A program made the translations under genes and the position numbers. A stretch of 64,000 bases of DNA, from the NCBI RefSeq assembly GCF_000276665.1, contig NW_004955434.1, forward strand, positions 22,028,626 through 22,092,625. The letters run 5' to 3'. Of the stretch, positions 14,114 through 26,165 are shown in pieces (the stretch's first letter is position 1; the number at the start of each line of letters is the position of its first letter). This DNA comes from Chinchilla lanigera. Taxonomy: Eukaryota; Chordata; Mammalia; Rodentia; Chinchillidae. The notes beneath the pieces were generated by a model that was not told the DNA's origin, did no database searches, and saw only the letters and a list, made by a program, of their open reading frames with translations.

Positions 14114-14249
14114 AATAGAAGAAAAATAGGGGCTGGGGATTTAGCTCAGTGGCAAAGCGCCTGCCTGGCAAGCGCAACGTCCTGAGTTCGGTTCCCGGTA
14201 CCGGAGAAAAAACAAAAAAAAAAAAAAAAAAAAAAATAGAAGAAAAATA
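14114..14249 (+). mobile_element. young ID SINE with perfect TSD
   Basis: The ID body starts at 14129 with a poly(A) tail to 14234. The exact 15-base duplication AATAGAAGAAAAATA lies at 14114-14128 and 14235-14249. The 74-codon minus ORF is antisense ID translation. Confidence 0.96.
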
Positions 14250-14900
14250 AAGTAGAGAAGGAAAATGTAAGAACAAGTGATTAATCTAAAAACTAGCAGA
14301 GGGAGAGAGAGCACAGACTCACTGAAGCACACAGAAAACAAGTAAGATGATAGATCAAAATCCAAATATACTCATAATGACATCAAATATAAACAGACTT
14401 AATCTTCTGATTAAAGAAAAAGATTATAAACAAAACATTACAAACAAAAACCCAATTATCTGCAGTTTATAATACGAGACACATTGGAATATAAGGGTCT
14501 GAAAAAGTGAAAGCAAATAGCATAAAATCCCATAAAAACATTAACCAAAAGAAAACTGGCTTAGCAATGTTAACCAAAAGAAAACTGGCTTAGCAATGTT
14601 AAAATTGGAAAAAGTAGACTTTTATGCCAGAAGAATCACCAGAAACCAAGAGCGCCATTTCACAATAAAGCCTGGGTTAACCCACCATGATGGTAGAATA
14701 ACTCTCAGTTTATAACATGTTTGATGACATAGCTTCAAAATCTACAGAGTGAAAATTAAAAGAACTAAATAGAGGAACAGAAAAATCTACAAATATAGTG
14801 AGAGGTTTTAATACACTTACCCCAGAAATTGATAGAAAGAACAGACAAAAAAAATCACATGGGCCTAACTCAGCATTTGAAAAACATGATGAACAAGTGC
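14250..14900 (+). mobile_element. L1 ORF2 endonuclease-region fragment
   Basis: Landmarks: agatcaaaatccaaatatac, atgacatcaaatataaacag, taaccaaaagaaaactggct, a gacttttatgccagaagaat block and ccagaaattgatagaaagaa. These follow the order of early ORF2 in old L1 subfamilies. It contains a perfect 29-base tandem duplication (14541-14569 and 14570-14598). Confidence 0.8.
14541..14598 (+). repeat. perfect 29-bp tandem duplication
   Basis: Two identical 29-base units, each starting ttaaccaaaagaaaact and ending agcaatg, adjoin without a spacer. The unit is part of the surrounding L1. Confidence 0.97.
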
Positions 14901-15994
14901 ACCCAAATCCCTTCCGCCCAGCCACGCTGCACCAAGGTCACTGTCAGCCTCGTCCAAGCCCACTTGTACGGACAGGGAAAGACAAATGGAGATCTACATT
15001 CTGCATATCTATAAATGGGTTAATGCAATAAATCAAGCTAAGAAGCTGTCAAAATATGTTCTACTTTCCTACACTGACAAATATATCTTTATTGTGACAA
15101 AATAAAGTATAAAATGATAATTTATATATGACAGAAACTGGCAAAGTATCAAAGTTGACTGCATTTAGTTTTTATGAGATATGTCTGGGTGTTCTCATTA
15201 TGGGCTGGCTATGTTTGAATACATAAAATGAAGGCATGAATAATCTATCAGGAGTTATATTTATTTCCTAGACATTTTAATGGCTTTCTTTTAGCAAATT
15301 TCTCATTTGAAAAGAGTTTCATATAATTAGCATACTGTTGACAGTAATGATCTAAAGAATTCAAAAGTAAAATGCAATGACATTCAAGATATACAAGTTT
15401 TGATTAGTTTTATAAAAGGTAAAATGTAGTTGTAAGTAACGTATTGAAAATTAAATCATTAAGTTTGCTTTAACCATACTGCAGTTAGCCTAGTATATAA
15501 TGGGATAATTTCCGACAAAATGCATCTGAGCTGTAACCCAGACCTCTCTCACACGTTTACACTGCTCTGTTAAAGCTTCCCATTATGAAAGAGAGAGAGA
15601 GGGCGATATTTGCGACCCAGAGATCAAAAGGCCAACCTCCATCTCAGAAGCCCTTTCCATCAATGCCAACACCCTTAAGTGCATGGAAGCTCTGAGTTGG
15701 TCGTTTAATTTAACAGATGAGGTGAGCGCTGCACATCACATGAGTGAGCACTGTCTCAAACAAAGACTTCTCCACCGTGAATTTAGTCCACATGTGCTTT
15801 GGAGAGATGCACAGCTACTATTCTCAGGAAAAATTCAATAAACGATAACGAATTCACCTAGACAAGACTAAGAATGGAACACAAGAAACTGGCGCTCACC
15901 AGCCTCTTACTCCTCCATTCCTAGTCAACCAGCCTTTTGGAAGGTGTGAAGATGCAAAGTAAGGCCTCAGTGGTACAGAAATTATCTTAAATTT
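14901..15994. other. intronic sequence without recognised genes
   Basis: No repeat or coding signal recognised. Confidence 0.45.
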
Positions 15995-16071
15995 GCGAGG
16001 CACTGGGGAGCAAACCCAGGGCCCTGCGTGTGCAAGGTAAGAACTGCGGCTGAACCACATCCCAACCCTAT
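15995..16071 (-). mobile_element. old ID-like SINE fragment
   Basis: Antisense ID landmarks: ggggagcaaacccagggccc, then tgtgcaaggtaagaactg and a ctgaaccacatcccaac end. Confidence 0.7.
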
Positions 16072-17374
16072 CTTAGAAGTTCTTAAACCAACCGACAGAT
16101 ACTCCCTCTGAATTAGGAAATTTAGGAGGGAAACCCTACTTTTCTGTTTTCGTTAGCTCATGGGGTAATCACATCCAATCAATGTTTTACGGTAAAGAAA
16201 TTCTGAGTAAAATTCTAAAAACTGCCATCATTGCCGTTCTGCTTAGCAAGGGATGTATCTGCATGTACCAGGGTCCCTCCCCCAGGAGCATTTTCCCTAG
16301 CATGACCCACTGCATTCCCACACACTCTTGGGACACAACTGTTTTCATTATTGCCCTTCTCCACACACACCCCTCCCCCACCCCCAAGCTCTCAATTTTA
16401 AGTATAGGAAGGTAAGATCCCTTGTGCAGTTCAAATGTAAAATAAGCAGCAGAAGAGGGCGTAGTGGATCCTGATCAGATCTGCAACCCGGCCCTCCTTC
16501 CACAAAGGCTCTCTGGCTGGCATTAGAACGGTCTCCTTCAGGAGCAAGGGCAGTTAGGCAGGGACTGAGACTCAGCGAACTTACTCCCACCTGCACACAC
16601 GCACTCTCAGGAGCGTGTCTCACAGCGCAGCTGGGTGGGCGGCCTCTGTGGGCTACAAGCGTGCCTCCCACGGCGGGCAGGCTGCGCTCCCTCCAGAGTG
16701 CACGGCAGCTTCACGAAGCCACTTAGCTGTGTTTGGAGGGAAAAAACTGAGACCACTTACCAACAGATGGAAATCATAAAGGGAAAGGAAATTTTTCGTT
16801 AAAAGCAGAAAACTCTTAGTGTTCCAATGAAAGTGTTCAAATTTAAATATTTCTGATGTTTCCCTCAAACTGAAATAATCTCATTATTTTGAGAAATAGC
16901 AGAATCTTCTGCTTAACACTTCTTTACAAAATAATAGCCTATAAAAATTTAAAAATCAGCGTCAGTTCCACATTCCTGCATCAGCACAAGAACATCAGGC
17001 TAAGAAAGGAGTGACAGCTGGGTTGGACAGTTACTACTGGGGTTATGCAGAGGGTCAATCAGTTTATCACTTCTGCTCGTGGCGAACTCACTCATACATT
17101 CGTTTGCAATTCACCTTATAAATTATGTGGAATTGTAATAAGCTGCTTTTAAAGGAAAACTAACTGAAGTACAACCGGTCTGATTGTCTGCATTTTTAAA
17201 ACCATGATTGCTTGACAGAAGTTGAACACTGAAGAATGAACTATTTTCTTCAGTGGTCTTCCTGAAACTTTGCCTCTTCCCCAGCACAAAGTGAGTACGC
17301 CACGGCGGCTGAGCAGTGTGGACGGCCAAAGGCAGTGGCTGTGAATTACAGTTTCTTTGAAATTAATTTTAAAA
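16072..17374. other. intronic sequence without recognised genes
   Basis: No repeat or coding signal recognised. Confidence 0.45.
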
Positions 17375-17565
17375 AACGTTGTAGCAGTGGGGATTGAATC
17401 CAGGGCACTGTAACACTGAGTACATCCCCAGAACTTTCAGCTTTTACTGCAATGTAAGGTCTCACTAAATCTCCTAGGATGGCCTTCTGATTGCGATCAT
17501 CCTCTCTCGGGCTTCTAAATAGTTGCGATTACAGTTGGGTGCCACACACGGGGCTGAAACTGGTT
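17375..17565 (-). mobile_element. composite B1 + ID-like SINE (B1-dID type)
   Basis: On the plus strand an antisense ID-like unit (attgaatccagggcactgta ... gagtacatccccaga) is followed by an antisense B1-like unit (taaggtctcactaaatctcc ... gattacagttgggtgccac). Read on the minus strand, this is B1 joined 5' to an ID-like unit, the order of the dimeric SINE known from squirrels and related rodents. Confidence 0.7.
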
Positions 17566-19274
17566 TTCTACTCAACAAAAACAGGAATTCTGCATCCCAT
17601 AATACATTCTTGTGTGCATAATATAAAATGTTTTGAATTACTTGCCAGGTAATTTATTTAACTACTGCTTTCCTTTAAAGTATCTGTTAACAAAATTAAG
17701 GACAGGGCTTCAACGTCTGTGTACCTTGAGGCACACACTCTTGCTCTCCTACTTCAAGAAGCATAGAAATTTAGGTTCCGTTCTTGGTGTTGTAGAAAGT
17801 CTCTAATTAGATGGCTCAATGGCACAGATGGATTTATACCTTGATTTGGTGTAGCTTTGGGTATCATTAAGGTTGTATTTGTGTATATTTGATTACTTAG
17901 TGGCTTAAAATGAAACATGTAAGAGACTAATCATCAGTTCTGGATCACTACCCCGACTACTCACGCAAAATGGCACTGGAGGGAGGAATACAATATACTT
18001 CATTTCCAATGGACCGCTGAGCTACTCCAATGTTTTGACACATTGTATCAATTTCCCAACACCTTCTGCAGGAGTGGGCCGAATTTCCTAGGTCCTAGGA
18101 CCTCTCCCAGGTTCAGAAGAGGGTCTTATCTATGACACTGAGAGGAAGAATGCTATCATTTTTAATCCAAAATTGTTCTTTTGCTTCTTTTTCCTTCCAT
18201 GTGATATGAAAGGACTGGTGTTTCCACTCCTTCCCAAACCCGACACTTCCACGTGTGTCCCAGAGCCCACTCTTCACTGGTCCTTGTTCACGTTAGGGTT
18301 ACAACTCCCCAGCATCTTCAGTTTCTCTCTGTCCTCACATGAAACATGTGCTAACTGGCTTTTGTCACTGTGAACGCACACGCTTGAAGCGCTGAAGGTC
18401 ATCTGGAGGAGGGAAGACCTGGGCAGGTCTGCTTAGCCCGGGTACGACGCCCCAGGTGGAGGGAGCAGTCACTGCTTGGCTCCCCCAATCTCTGCCACAT
18501 GGGAATGCAGGTCCCACACTGCCACATCTGAGTTTTCAGAAGTAGACAGGAATCTAGATTTTCCTGTGAAATCTGATAGTTTTTAAACATCAGCCACTCA
18601 CTTTAAAAGTTGAACGACAGGATGGGTGTGTGAAACAAATACCCATGGGCTTCCACCATAATTATCATCCAGACATTTATTTGACTCCGCTTCCCATTCA
18701 AATACCATGTTATTCCACTTTAAACGGCCTGAGCATCTAGTCTGCAACCACTGACCTCTTCCCCATACCTGCGTCTCTGGCCTCAGCCACCTTCAATATT
18801 TTCCACTCTCCTGGAAGTGTCTTCCTGAAGATCACCAAGAAATTCCTAGTGCCAGATGTCCTGAAATAACCATGCATATGTATTTACCTTCGTACTTCCT
18901 TAAAGCAATGGATCTTACAGTGATCCAGGAGGAGGGAAGTCAGGAATGTGGGAACCTGCTGGATCTGCACAGTCTCACGCCCCTCCCCAGGCCCACCAAG
19001 CCAGCGGGGAACCCTGATGCTGAGAACTACTGCCCTAAATATTCCCGTCTCAGAGCACAGGGAGGGGGATGGGACTTCCGTCTCAAGCATTTATCTACAC
19101 CTTTTGCTTTTGCCCCACAACTTGAGCTCCTCTTCCAAATCCCAGGGAAAGGCTTTGCACTGACGCAGCAGCACTTCTTATTGAAGTCATTTTTACAGTC
19201 TATCAACTAATTTAATGTGAAGGGAAGTTAGATACAGGGCTTAACTATCACATGGCTTTTCTCATTTGAGTAAT
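17566..19274. other. intronic sequence without recognised genes
   Basis: No repeat or coding signal recognised. Confidence 0.45.
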
Positions 19275-19590
19275 GCAAAGTACAAATAAAGAAAATGGGA
19301 AGGGTCCAAGAGACCTAGGGTGAGGCGAGGGGGAAGAGGAAGGGGCAATAAAGAGATTTAAAGTGTGTGCACAGTACCAGCTACCCACAATGAACGCAAT
19401 CATTCTATGCTGTAAATGTGAACCAAAGACAGTAACAATACTACTAATGACGAAAACAGGGGGCTCTGGAGACAGAGGGGGAGGGGGATAGAAAGCATCA
19501 GGGTGTGTTATGCACATGTACCTGTTCCCGGAGAGGAATGTAAACTTCATGTACTGCAAACATGTATGGTAAGAAAAAAGAATCCTACAG
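19275..19590 (+). mobile_element. L1 3' UTR fragment
   Basis: Its end (gtgtgttatgcacatgtacc ... catgtactgcaaacatgtat) parallels the 3' end of the L1 at 55980-56115 (gtgttatgtgcacatacg ... tatgtactgcaaatatgtg). A purine-rich stretch precedes both. The 129-codon minus ORF here is spurious. Confidence 0.65.
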
Positions 19591-21139
19591 GTTAGGTAAA
19601 ACAAGTCAAAAAAGTTTATTTTCCTGAGCTTGACCATCTTATAAATGTGAAAATCAGCAAGAAGAGGCTAAGTAGTCAGCAAAGTATTAGAGTAAATATT
19701 AATCTAGTTTCCTGACATAGATCACAGGCTTCTGTGTTTTAGAAGCAGTATTTTTCCACTTGTAGTGGTTAACTTTATCAGCTGCAGAAAAGCCTGTGAA
19801 TACAGAAAGGAAGAAAATAAAAACATGGTCCAGAATTTTTCTACCAACCGTTTCCTTCAGGTCTCTTTTCAATGACCCAGGAGCAGGCTCATGCAGTGCG
19901 ACCCCTTCCTCAGTGGCACCACACGACCCATCAGGAGACAGGCACTTCCCTTGTTCTCAGAGCCGATAGCAACTTGCATAAGAAATGCAGACAACTGTCT
20001 TATTTATCTTTTGTCATCAAAGTTCTAAGCAGCTCGAAAAGTAGATGCCAATCTAAAAGGAAGGCCGCGTCACTGGTTTCTCCAGCAGCCATGCACACAG
20101 GGGAACTGCTAACCCCAGTGTGAAAATGCTCAACATCTCCTGCACTGTGAGGCACCCTGAGGCAACAACGGCCCCTGCAGAGGGCGCGGGTTCCACTCGG
20201 TGTGCCTGCCCGCAGCAGAATTCGACGCTGATGCTGACACCACACCTCCATGAGAGTAGCAGTCCAGTGTCTCAATAAGACGGATACTGCCTCCGGAACA
20301 CAAGGAAATAACACAAAACATACCCAACGGCACGTAACGAGAGGCTTCTCTTCTTTATTTATTGACCCAGAGAGCTATTTTTCCTTGCTCTGGCCTTACT
20401 CTCAACCCCAGCATTCTCTTCCTCACTTTATTCACTTACGTATTTAGAAAGCTAAGGCTGAAGAACCTAAAGAAATTCACGGCAAGACCAAGTTAAGTGC
20501 TGCTTTTGACAAACATTTACTGAGCCTGCTCGTAGATACTCACTTCTGGCCACATTTGCTTATCTTTTCGGTTTAGGTGACCACTAGCCAGAGCACTGCC
20601 GTAGGTGTGCTGAGTTCTCGGGGCTTTCGTAAGCCGCTGGATCTTCCTTCGAGTATATTCCAACACTGAAATCAACAGTGTCACTTCACCGCAGTGCTTA
20701 ATGGCGGAAGAGAGGCCTAGGAACAGGAGCAATGCCATTTGGTGAGTGTCCGCCGTGCGCCAGGGTCTGCTGGGGCTCTCCAAAGCACTAGGAAATGACC
20801 TCCTTCTAAACTCAGGAGGTACTGCAAGCGTCCAGCGAGGTACAGAGGATGACACAGTGAGCAGCTGCGGACCTGCCGCCTGGACTTCAAATTTTAACAC
20901 CTCTCCACAGTCAGAATTATTCGAAAGAAATAAAAATATTACAGAGGAAACCGAAGCCCCTCAGTGCTCCCTTCCCAGCCCCTTCCCTGAACTTGGTATC
21001 TATCACTCTCCATACTTTACTTTCTCTCTCTCCCTTATAAACATACAGGAATATGTGGATATCTCTAAAAATCTCTAGGTGGTTCCACAGAATACATACA
21101 CAATTTGCCTTTTGTGCCCTATGTTATATATTATGCAAG
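19591..21139. other. intronic sequence without recognised genes
   Basis: No convincing repeat or coding signal. 20690-20830 may be a very diverged MIR. Overlapping ORFs on both strands at 20000-20900 are probably chance. Confidence 0.4.
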
Positions 21140-21232
21140 CTGATTTAAGCCTCAGTTTTTCTCAGTAATATCAGTAAAGTGCTTAGCACAGTGTTCAGTA
21201 TATAATGAGTATTTGACAGATGTTAACTGCAA
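21140..21232 (+). repeat. MIR 3' part
   Basis: Forward MIR 3' landmarks: taagcctcagtttttctcag, then gtgcttagcacagtgttcag and tgagtatttgacagatgtta. Confidence 0.75.
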
Positions 21233-21519
21233 AATTTTTATCATCATCTCACATACCATTCTGCCTTTCAAGAGGTTAGCTACAGAAAATTCTTCTTGCA
21301 TTATTTGGAATTTCACTTCTGCTATGACTGTCTTTGATAAACTCAGGTATTTCTACCTGCTCCACATAACACAGCGACAGACCAAAATGTGAGTGTGTAC
21401 TGGAACACACTAGTGATTGTGCAACTATGCACATGTACGTATCAGTCCCACAGAAGCTATGACAGGAACTGACTAAAGCATCTCTGCATCAAACCATTTC
21501 GTCCATACAGTTCCATGAG

Positions 21520-21665
21520 GTGACATTTTCATTATTTCCTTTCTACAGATGAGGAAACAAAGAGGTTAATGAACTTCCTGAGAACACAAAGCTCCGAAAT
21601 GGTGCCAGGTGGGATGGCCATGCAAACAGTCCTGCTCCTAAGCCTGTGCTTGGGCTGATGGTCAC
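21520..21665 (-). repeat. MIR SINE
   Basis: Antisense MIR landmarks: cattatttcctttctacaga, tgaggaaacaaagaggttaa, ttcctgagaacacaaagctc and a following ggtgccaggtggg block. Confidence 0.85.
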
Positions 21666-21983
21666 CGCTTCCCTACCTTTGTGCCTATCTTAATTTCTCT
21701 ATTTTCTAGTTTTGCAGAAGTTGCAAGTTCATAAAAGGGATACATGGCAGTAAATATCACAAATGCTTCCTAGGGCATTTAATGAATTATCTACTAAAAA
21801 CAAACACCCACAGTCACGTGCACTGGACAGTGGCTCATATTCAGCTTAGCTGAAGCAGATATGAAGTACAGGAGAGATGTGTAGTTTTGGCTGCCTAAGT
21901 CCCCCCAGTACTGTACCTTCAAGCTACTGACACACTTCCCTCTTTATCAAGGAGCTAGTTTCCGTATGCTTAACAAAAGGAAA

Positions 21984-22116
21984 CTGGGCATGCTGGCTCA
22001 CACCCACAATCCTAGTACGCGCTTATGTAGGAGGATCGTAAGATCAGGATGAGCCTGGACTACATGTGAACTAAAGGCTAGCCTGGAATACAGAGTGAGA
22101 CTTTGTCTTAAAAGAA
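21984..22116 (+). mobile_element. B1 SINE (diverged)
   Basis: Sense B1 landmarks: ctgggcatgctggctcacac, aatcctagtacgcgcttatg, gaggatcgtaagatcaggat, agcctggaatacagagtgag and a short A-rich tail. Confidence 0.88.
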
Positions 22117-22203
22117 AGAGCTGGAGCTAGAGCTAGAGCTAGAGCTAGAGCTAGAGATGGAGATAAAGATGATAGAGAAAGAAAGGAAAGAAGGAAGGAA
22201 GGA
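22117..22203 (+). repeat. (GAGCTA)n hexamer repeat passing into GA/GGAA
   Basis: About seven hexamer units of gagcta/gagctg follow the B1 tail, then purine-rich agaaagaaagg and aagg units. The hexamer contains the palindrome AGCT in every unit. Confidence 0.9.
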
Positions 22204-23191
22204 GCCAAGCAACCTTTCCCTTTGAAATTATACCAAGGAATGACAAGAGAATTTTAAAGAGTGGCCTTCCATTGATACAGTGGGGAAAGTGACGGAAAGT
22301 TGTTGCGGCACCTTTGTGAGTGTAGTTAACCTTCTATGTAGTCAGAAATGCATGGTAAAGGAATTTGCAGGACAGACACAGATGTGCTAGAGGGTGTCAA
22401 AATTATGATCTTTGTAGTTTGACCTCATAATAAATCTTCACCAACATTGGGCAGTCCTTTCATCTAGGTAGACTAGGCCCAATTATTTTTTGCTGTTTCT
22501 TTTTTCTTTTTGTTATTAAACATAGCTCAAAAAATTCTCCCAACTTCTATTTCTTGTTTATCTTTTTATTAGTACGTTTTTGCAGTACAATGTACAAACA
22601 AAGAGCACAATAAAAAATGGATAGAAAGCTACAAGGGAAGAGATCTCCCAACTTATTGGTACCACTGGTTGGTCAGAAGGGACTAAGCACCTCCAGGTGC
22701 AGGAAAGGTGAATCATAGGTACAGTTCAACCCCAGGAGAGGATGACAAGCCGCCCTTCTCTATTTCCAATGGGAAAAGCACAGGAGCAAGCAACAAGAAC
22801 CCGTGCCTATCCCCAGCAGGTTGTGGCACCAGGTTATGCAAGGCTGTCTCTCTGGAGACCTTGAGGTACAGGAAGAGGCACACCTGACTGCACAACCGGC
22901 TTCTAGAGCTATTTCCAGATACCATCAATAAGTCCCTAAGATTCCCGTGAATCAGCAAAATAGATGTGTGCATTCCAGATAACTGACGTAGGTCACCTCT
23001 TTTCCTTGCTCTGAGCTCAGGCTAAGTAGGTGATAAAAGTTAAAATAAACAATAAAAGGTTCACAATTAATATCCCTGAATCCTCAAGCATACAAAAGTA
23101 TTCAGTAATTCTTTCTAAAAGAGATAAACGTATGTCTTTTGGCTTGTTCCTTGAAGAGGTGCTCTGAAAACTAGCCCAAATTTTTGCTGGC
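22204..23191. other. intronic sequence without recognised genes
   Basis: No family recognised. A T-rich run lies at 22486-22520. Confidence 0.45.
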
Positions 23192-23550
23192 TGTATTTTG
23201 ATATCAGGGTAAGTGTCCCTCAAAAGCCCACATGCTAAAGGTTGGCTCCTATCCTGTGACACTGACCGAGAGGTGGTGGACCCTTAGGAGATGGGGCCTA
23301 GAGAGAAGAAGCGAGGTGAGGGAAGTGAGGTGTCACCCTGAAAGCGACACCGGGACTCCTTCCTGTCTCTCTCCTCCTGGCTCTTAAGCAGCTGCTCCCC
23401 ACCGTGATGCCTTGTGGCACCAAAGCGTGGGGCGATGGAGTCAAGAGGCCAAGTGCTGAAGCCTCTGAAGCCACTGGCAAAATAAACGCTCTCTTTTTTA
23501 AGTTGATTCTTCCTAGGTATTGTCAGAGTGACACAAAGTTGGTGAACACA
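23192..23550 (+). repeat. LTR-like repeat (MaLR-type)
   Basis: Forward copy with a tgtattttgatatcagg start, cccacatgctaaaggttggc, a gaggtggtggacccttagga box, then ctgaagcctctgaagccac and an AATAAA-containing 3' part ending in gtgaacaca. No clear target duplication. Confidence 0.6.
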
Positions 23551-23599
23551 GATGTGTCTACTTAAAGATGTGTGTGCGCACACGCATGTGTGTGTGTTT

Positions 23600-23739
23600 A
23601 AAGGATAAAACAGGGGCTGGGGATTTAGCTCAGCGGCAAAGCGCCTGCCTTGCAAGCGCAAGGTCGTGAGTTCGGTTTCCGGTACCTGAGAAAAACAAAA
23701 CAAACAAAAAAAAAAAAAAAAAAAAAAAAGGATAAAACA
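23600..23739 (+). mobile_element. young ID SINE with perfect TSD
   Basis: The ID body starts at 23613 with a long poly(A) tail to 23726. The exact 13-base duplication AAAGGATAAAACA lies at 23600-23612 and 23727-23739. Antisense to SLC24A2. The (TG)n-like tract just upstream (23571-23598) is separate. Confidence 0.96.
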
Positions 23740-25149
23740 GATATACCAGAGGTTTAAAAAGGAAACCGGCTGTTTATTACTGGTAGGATAAGGGACAGCC
23801 ACAGCTGCATCACCTAAGCAACAGATTCAACCGGTCTTCCTGTGCTACAGGCAAAACAGGTCATTTTTTTTAATTAGAAGAAATTCTAGCTATTAGAGAA
23901 ATGTCCAAGATAGCTTAAATTTAGGGTAGCTAGATTTATTAAGTAAAAATTCAAATGCTCAAGTTAAATGTGCATTTCAGAGAAACAATGAGTCATTTAT
24001 AGTATGTTTGTCCCATTTATAGTATGTGTAGAACATACTTGCACATAGAGAGTACTCAGTATTGACTTGAAATTCAAACTCTCTTGGAAATCCTACATTT
24101 AGTCTAACAATCTAGCTAGGCAGGGCTCTGCGGGTTCAGGATCATGCAGCAGCAGCAAACAGACCTGCCACATTGGGACTTGATCACATTTTTTCTTAGC
24201 ATATACTCCCCACTGTAGAGGGTTATGCTCAAGGGACCAAAAACCGTATCTCCAACCTGGGATCAACCCTTCCGGTCAAGTCCAATGGAATATACCAGGA
24301 GTCACAGGGAGCTGTTAGATCCTCCAGGACTCAAGCCAGGGCATGAGGAATCACAGTTACTTACAGTCCCTGGATCAAAGAATGAGTTGTTGGATGTTTC
24401 CAGGTGGACTGGTATCAAGGTGGTTTAATGAGAGGGGTTGATGCCGAAGAGTAACACAGGAGTTGAAGACAACCCTGGATTTTAGCTTATGAGGCTGGGT
24501 GGAGAATAATGTTTAACTGAGATCCAGAGTGGAGAAAGATTTACCGGGAAGCCTGGAAAGACCTAGTGGCACAAGGGTATCCCTGTCATCCCCAGCTGCC
24601 TATGGAACAACTGACCTAAACATCTCTACCCGCACAGCCAATAGGGCTCTCACACTCAACATGCTCATCTCTTACTTTATTCTTTCACTATCCAGCCCCC
24701 ACTTGTCCTCCCATAATCCTGCCTCAAATGCAGACAGCACACCAAGATTCCAGCAGCCCCACATGGAGGCCCCCAGGTACCCCCAGATACCATTACTCCA
24801 TTGCGTGGCAGCAATCAGATGCCAATTTCTCTACGGTGCCCACTCCTAGCTTTGACCTCCACCACAGTAAGAGGGCCTAAGCTGAACTCCCTAGCGCCCA
24901 GTCACTGTCTCTTAAAATCATTTTTGTTGCCACATGATCTGTTGTCCTAAAATGCAATTTTGAGGCTGTTTTTTCATTGATTAAAACAAAAGTGGCCTTT
25001 GCTTAGAGGGTAAAACACAAATTGCCTCTGGACAAGTGCACAGGCCCTTTCGGTTTGGCTTTGGACTTTGTTTACAGCCTCTTGACCATCACTTTCCCCA
25101 ACAACAGATGGTGCCAAACGACCGGCCAGTTGCCAGCCATCTGATGCTT
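23740..25149. other. intronic sequence without recognised genes
   Basis: No convincing repeat or coding signal. The 106-codon ORF at 24529 has no recognised domain. Confidence 0.45.
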
Positions 25150-25265
25150 TCATGGCAAGATGATTTTGCACAGACTGTTCCTTTACCTGGAATGTCCTCT
25201 GCCTACCCTGTCTTTGTCTGGAACACTCACTTTTCAAGAGCTTCTGCCAGTGTTAGTCCTGCATT
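25150..25265 (+). repeat. possible L2 fragment
   Basis: The stretch ttacctggaatgtcctctgc, followed by a ctggaacactcacttttcaag block, resembles the L2 3' region. It is short and diverged. Confidence 0.35.
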
Positions 25266-25275
25266 TGGGAGGTGT

Positions 25276-25770
25276 CTTGGTTACTCTTCTCTGCTGCTGA
25301 GACAAAATACCTGACGCCCAGAACTAAGGAAGGCAGGGTTTTTATTTTTTTCTTTTTGTACAGGAAATCGAACTCAGGACCTTGTGCTTGCCAGGCAGGT
25401 GCTTGTGCTGCTGAGCTATATCCCCAGCCTGAAGGCAGGGTTTATTTAGCCCGAAGTTTATGGGAGTTTCAGTCTATAATTGGCTGGCTCCAAGGCAAGG
25501 TGGCTCATGGGAGAGGGCAACAGTTCAAGGCGGCAGAAAACCGTAAAAGCAACAAGAGCAAAAGGGTGAGAAAACAAGCTTCTTTTCCTCCCTTGTAGTG
25601 TAAGCACGCTATCCCATCTGCTAGGGCTGGTGTAGCGGGCACACCCTCTCCCTGCCCTTCTCTAGGACAGGCTCAGGATGTTTACAAAGTGAGGACCCAG
25701 GCGCCCTGCTAGTTGCTTAGTTAAACTTCTAAACTTCTCACAGTGACACAATGAATCAGCCATGACAGGA
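25276..25770 (-). repeat. LTR-like repeat with nested ID
   Basis: The plus strand shows the reverse complement of the 3' part of the LTR-like family seen at 23192 and 37010: gctgagacaaaatacctgac, then an aaggcagggtttatttagc block and ggctggctccaaggcaagg. An ID SINE splits it near the start. The left and right limits are approximate. Confidence 0.55.
25329..25443 (-). mobile_element. ID SINE with TSD, nested in LTR
   Basis: The antisense ID body at 25342-25430 (aaatcgaactcaggacctt ... gagctatatccccagcct) lies between exact 13-base duplications GAAGGCAGGGTTT (25329-25341 and 25431-25443). Confidence 0.93.
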
Positions 25771-25979
25771 GGCCTGTTTCCTTCTCTACCGCAGATGCAG
25801 CTGCTCAAGCATTTGTGTCCCCACAGTGTAGTGTACCTGCCTCCACTATGGATGTTGTCACTTCAGAGGAGTTCGGGTTCCCAAATTTTAGGTCAGAGAA
25901 TACAACTTACTGACCTTTGGGCCCTTGGGACTTTGCACAAGCACTGACTATAATAATTATACCAGTGAAAATTGTTACG

Positions 25980-26165
25980 GTATTATTAAGCACTTACTGA
26001 GTGCTTGCGTCATGAACAATTTTCTAAAGCACCTTTTCCATTTTAACTAATACCAGCAAAAATTCTACGAAGTCAGTACTGTTCCTATCTTCAGTACACA
26101 GAAGAAAAGTTGAGGCAGAGATTAAAGAACTGGCCCAAATGCCAGCGCTAGTATACCGGTGGTCT
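25980..26165 (-). repeat. MIR SINE
   Basis: Antisense MIR landmarks: ttaagcacttactgagtgct, aagcaccttttccatttta, tacacagaagaaaagttgag, then agaactggcccaaatgcca. Confidence 0.75.

Noticed and set aside
14129..14205. tRNA-like A and B boxes suggesting a tRNA gene
   Set aside because: The body, poly(A) tail and target duplication identify an ID SINE. No intact tRNA cloverleaf is expected.
14141..14365. 74-codon minus ORF with poly-Phe
   Set aside because: It is a translation of the antisense ID and its poly(A) tail.
19248..19637. 129-codon minus ORF
   Set aside because: It lies antisense to an L1 3' UTR fragment and has no domain.
23284..23802. 172-codon minus ORF
   Set aside because: It joins an LTR-like repeat, a poly(T) run (poly-Phe) and antisense ID sequence.
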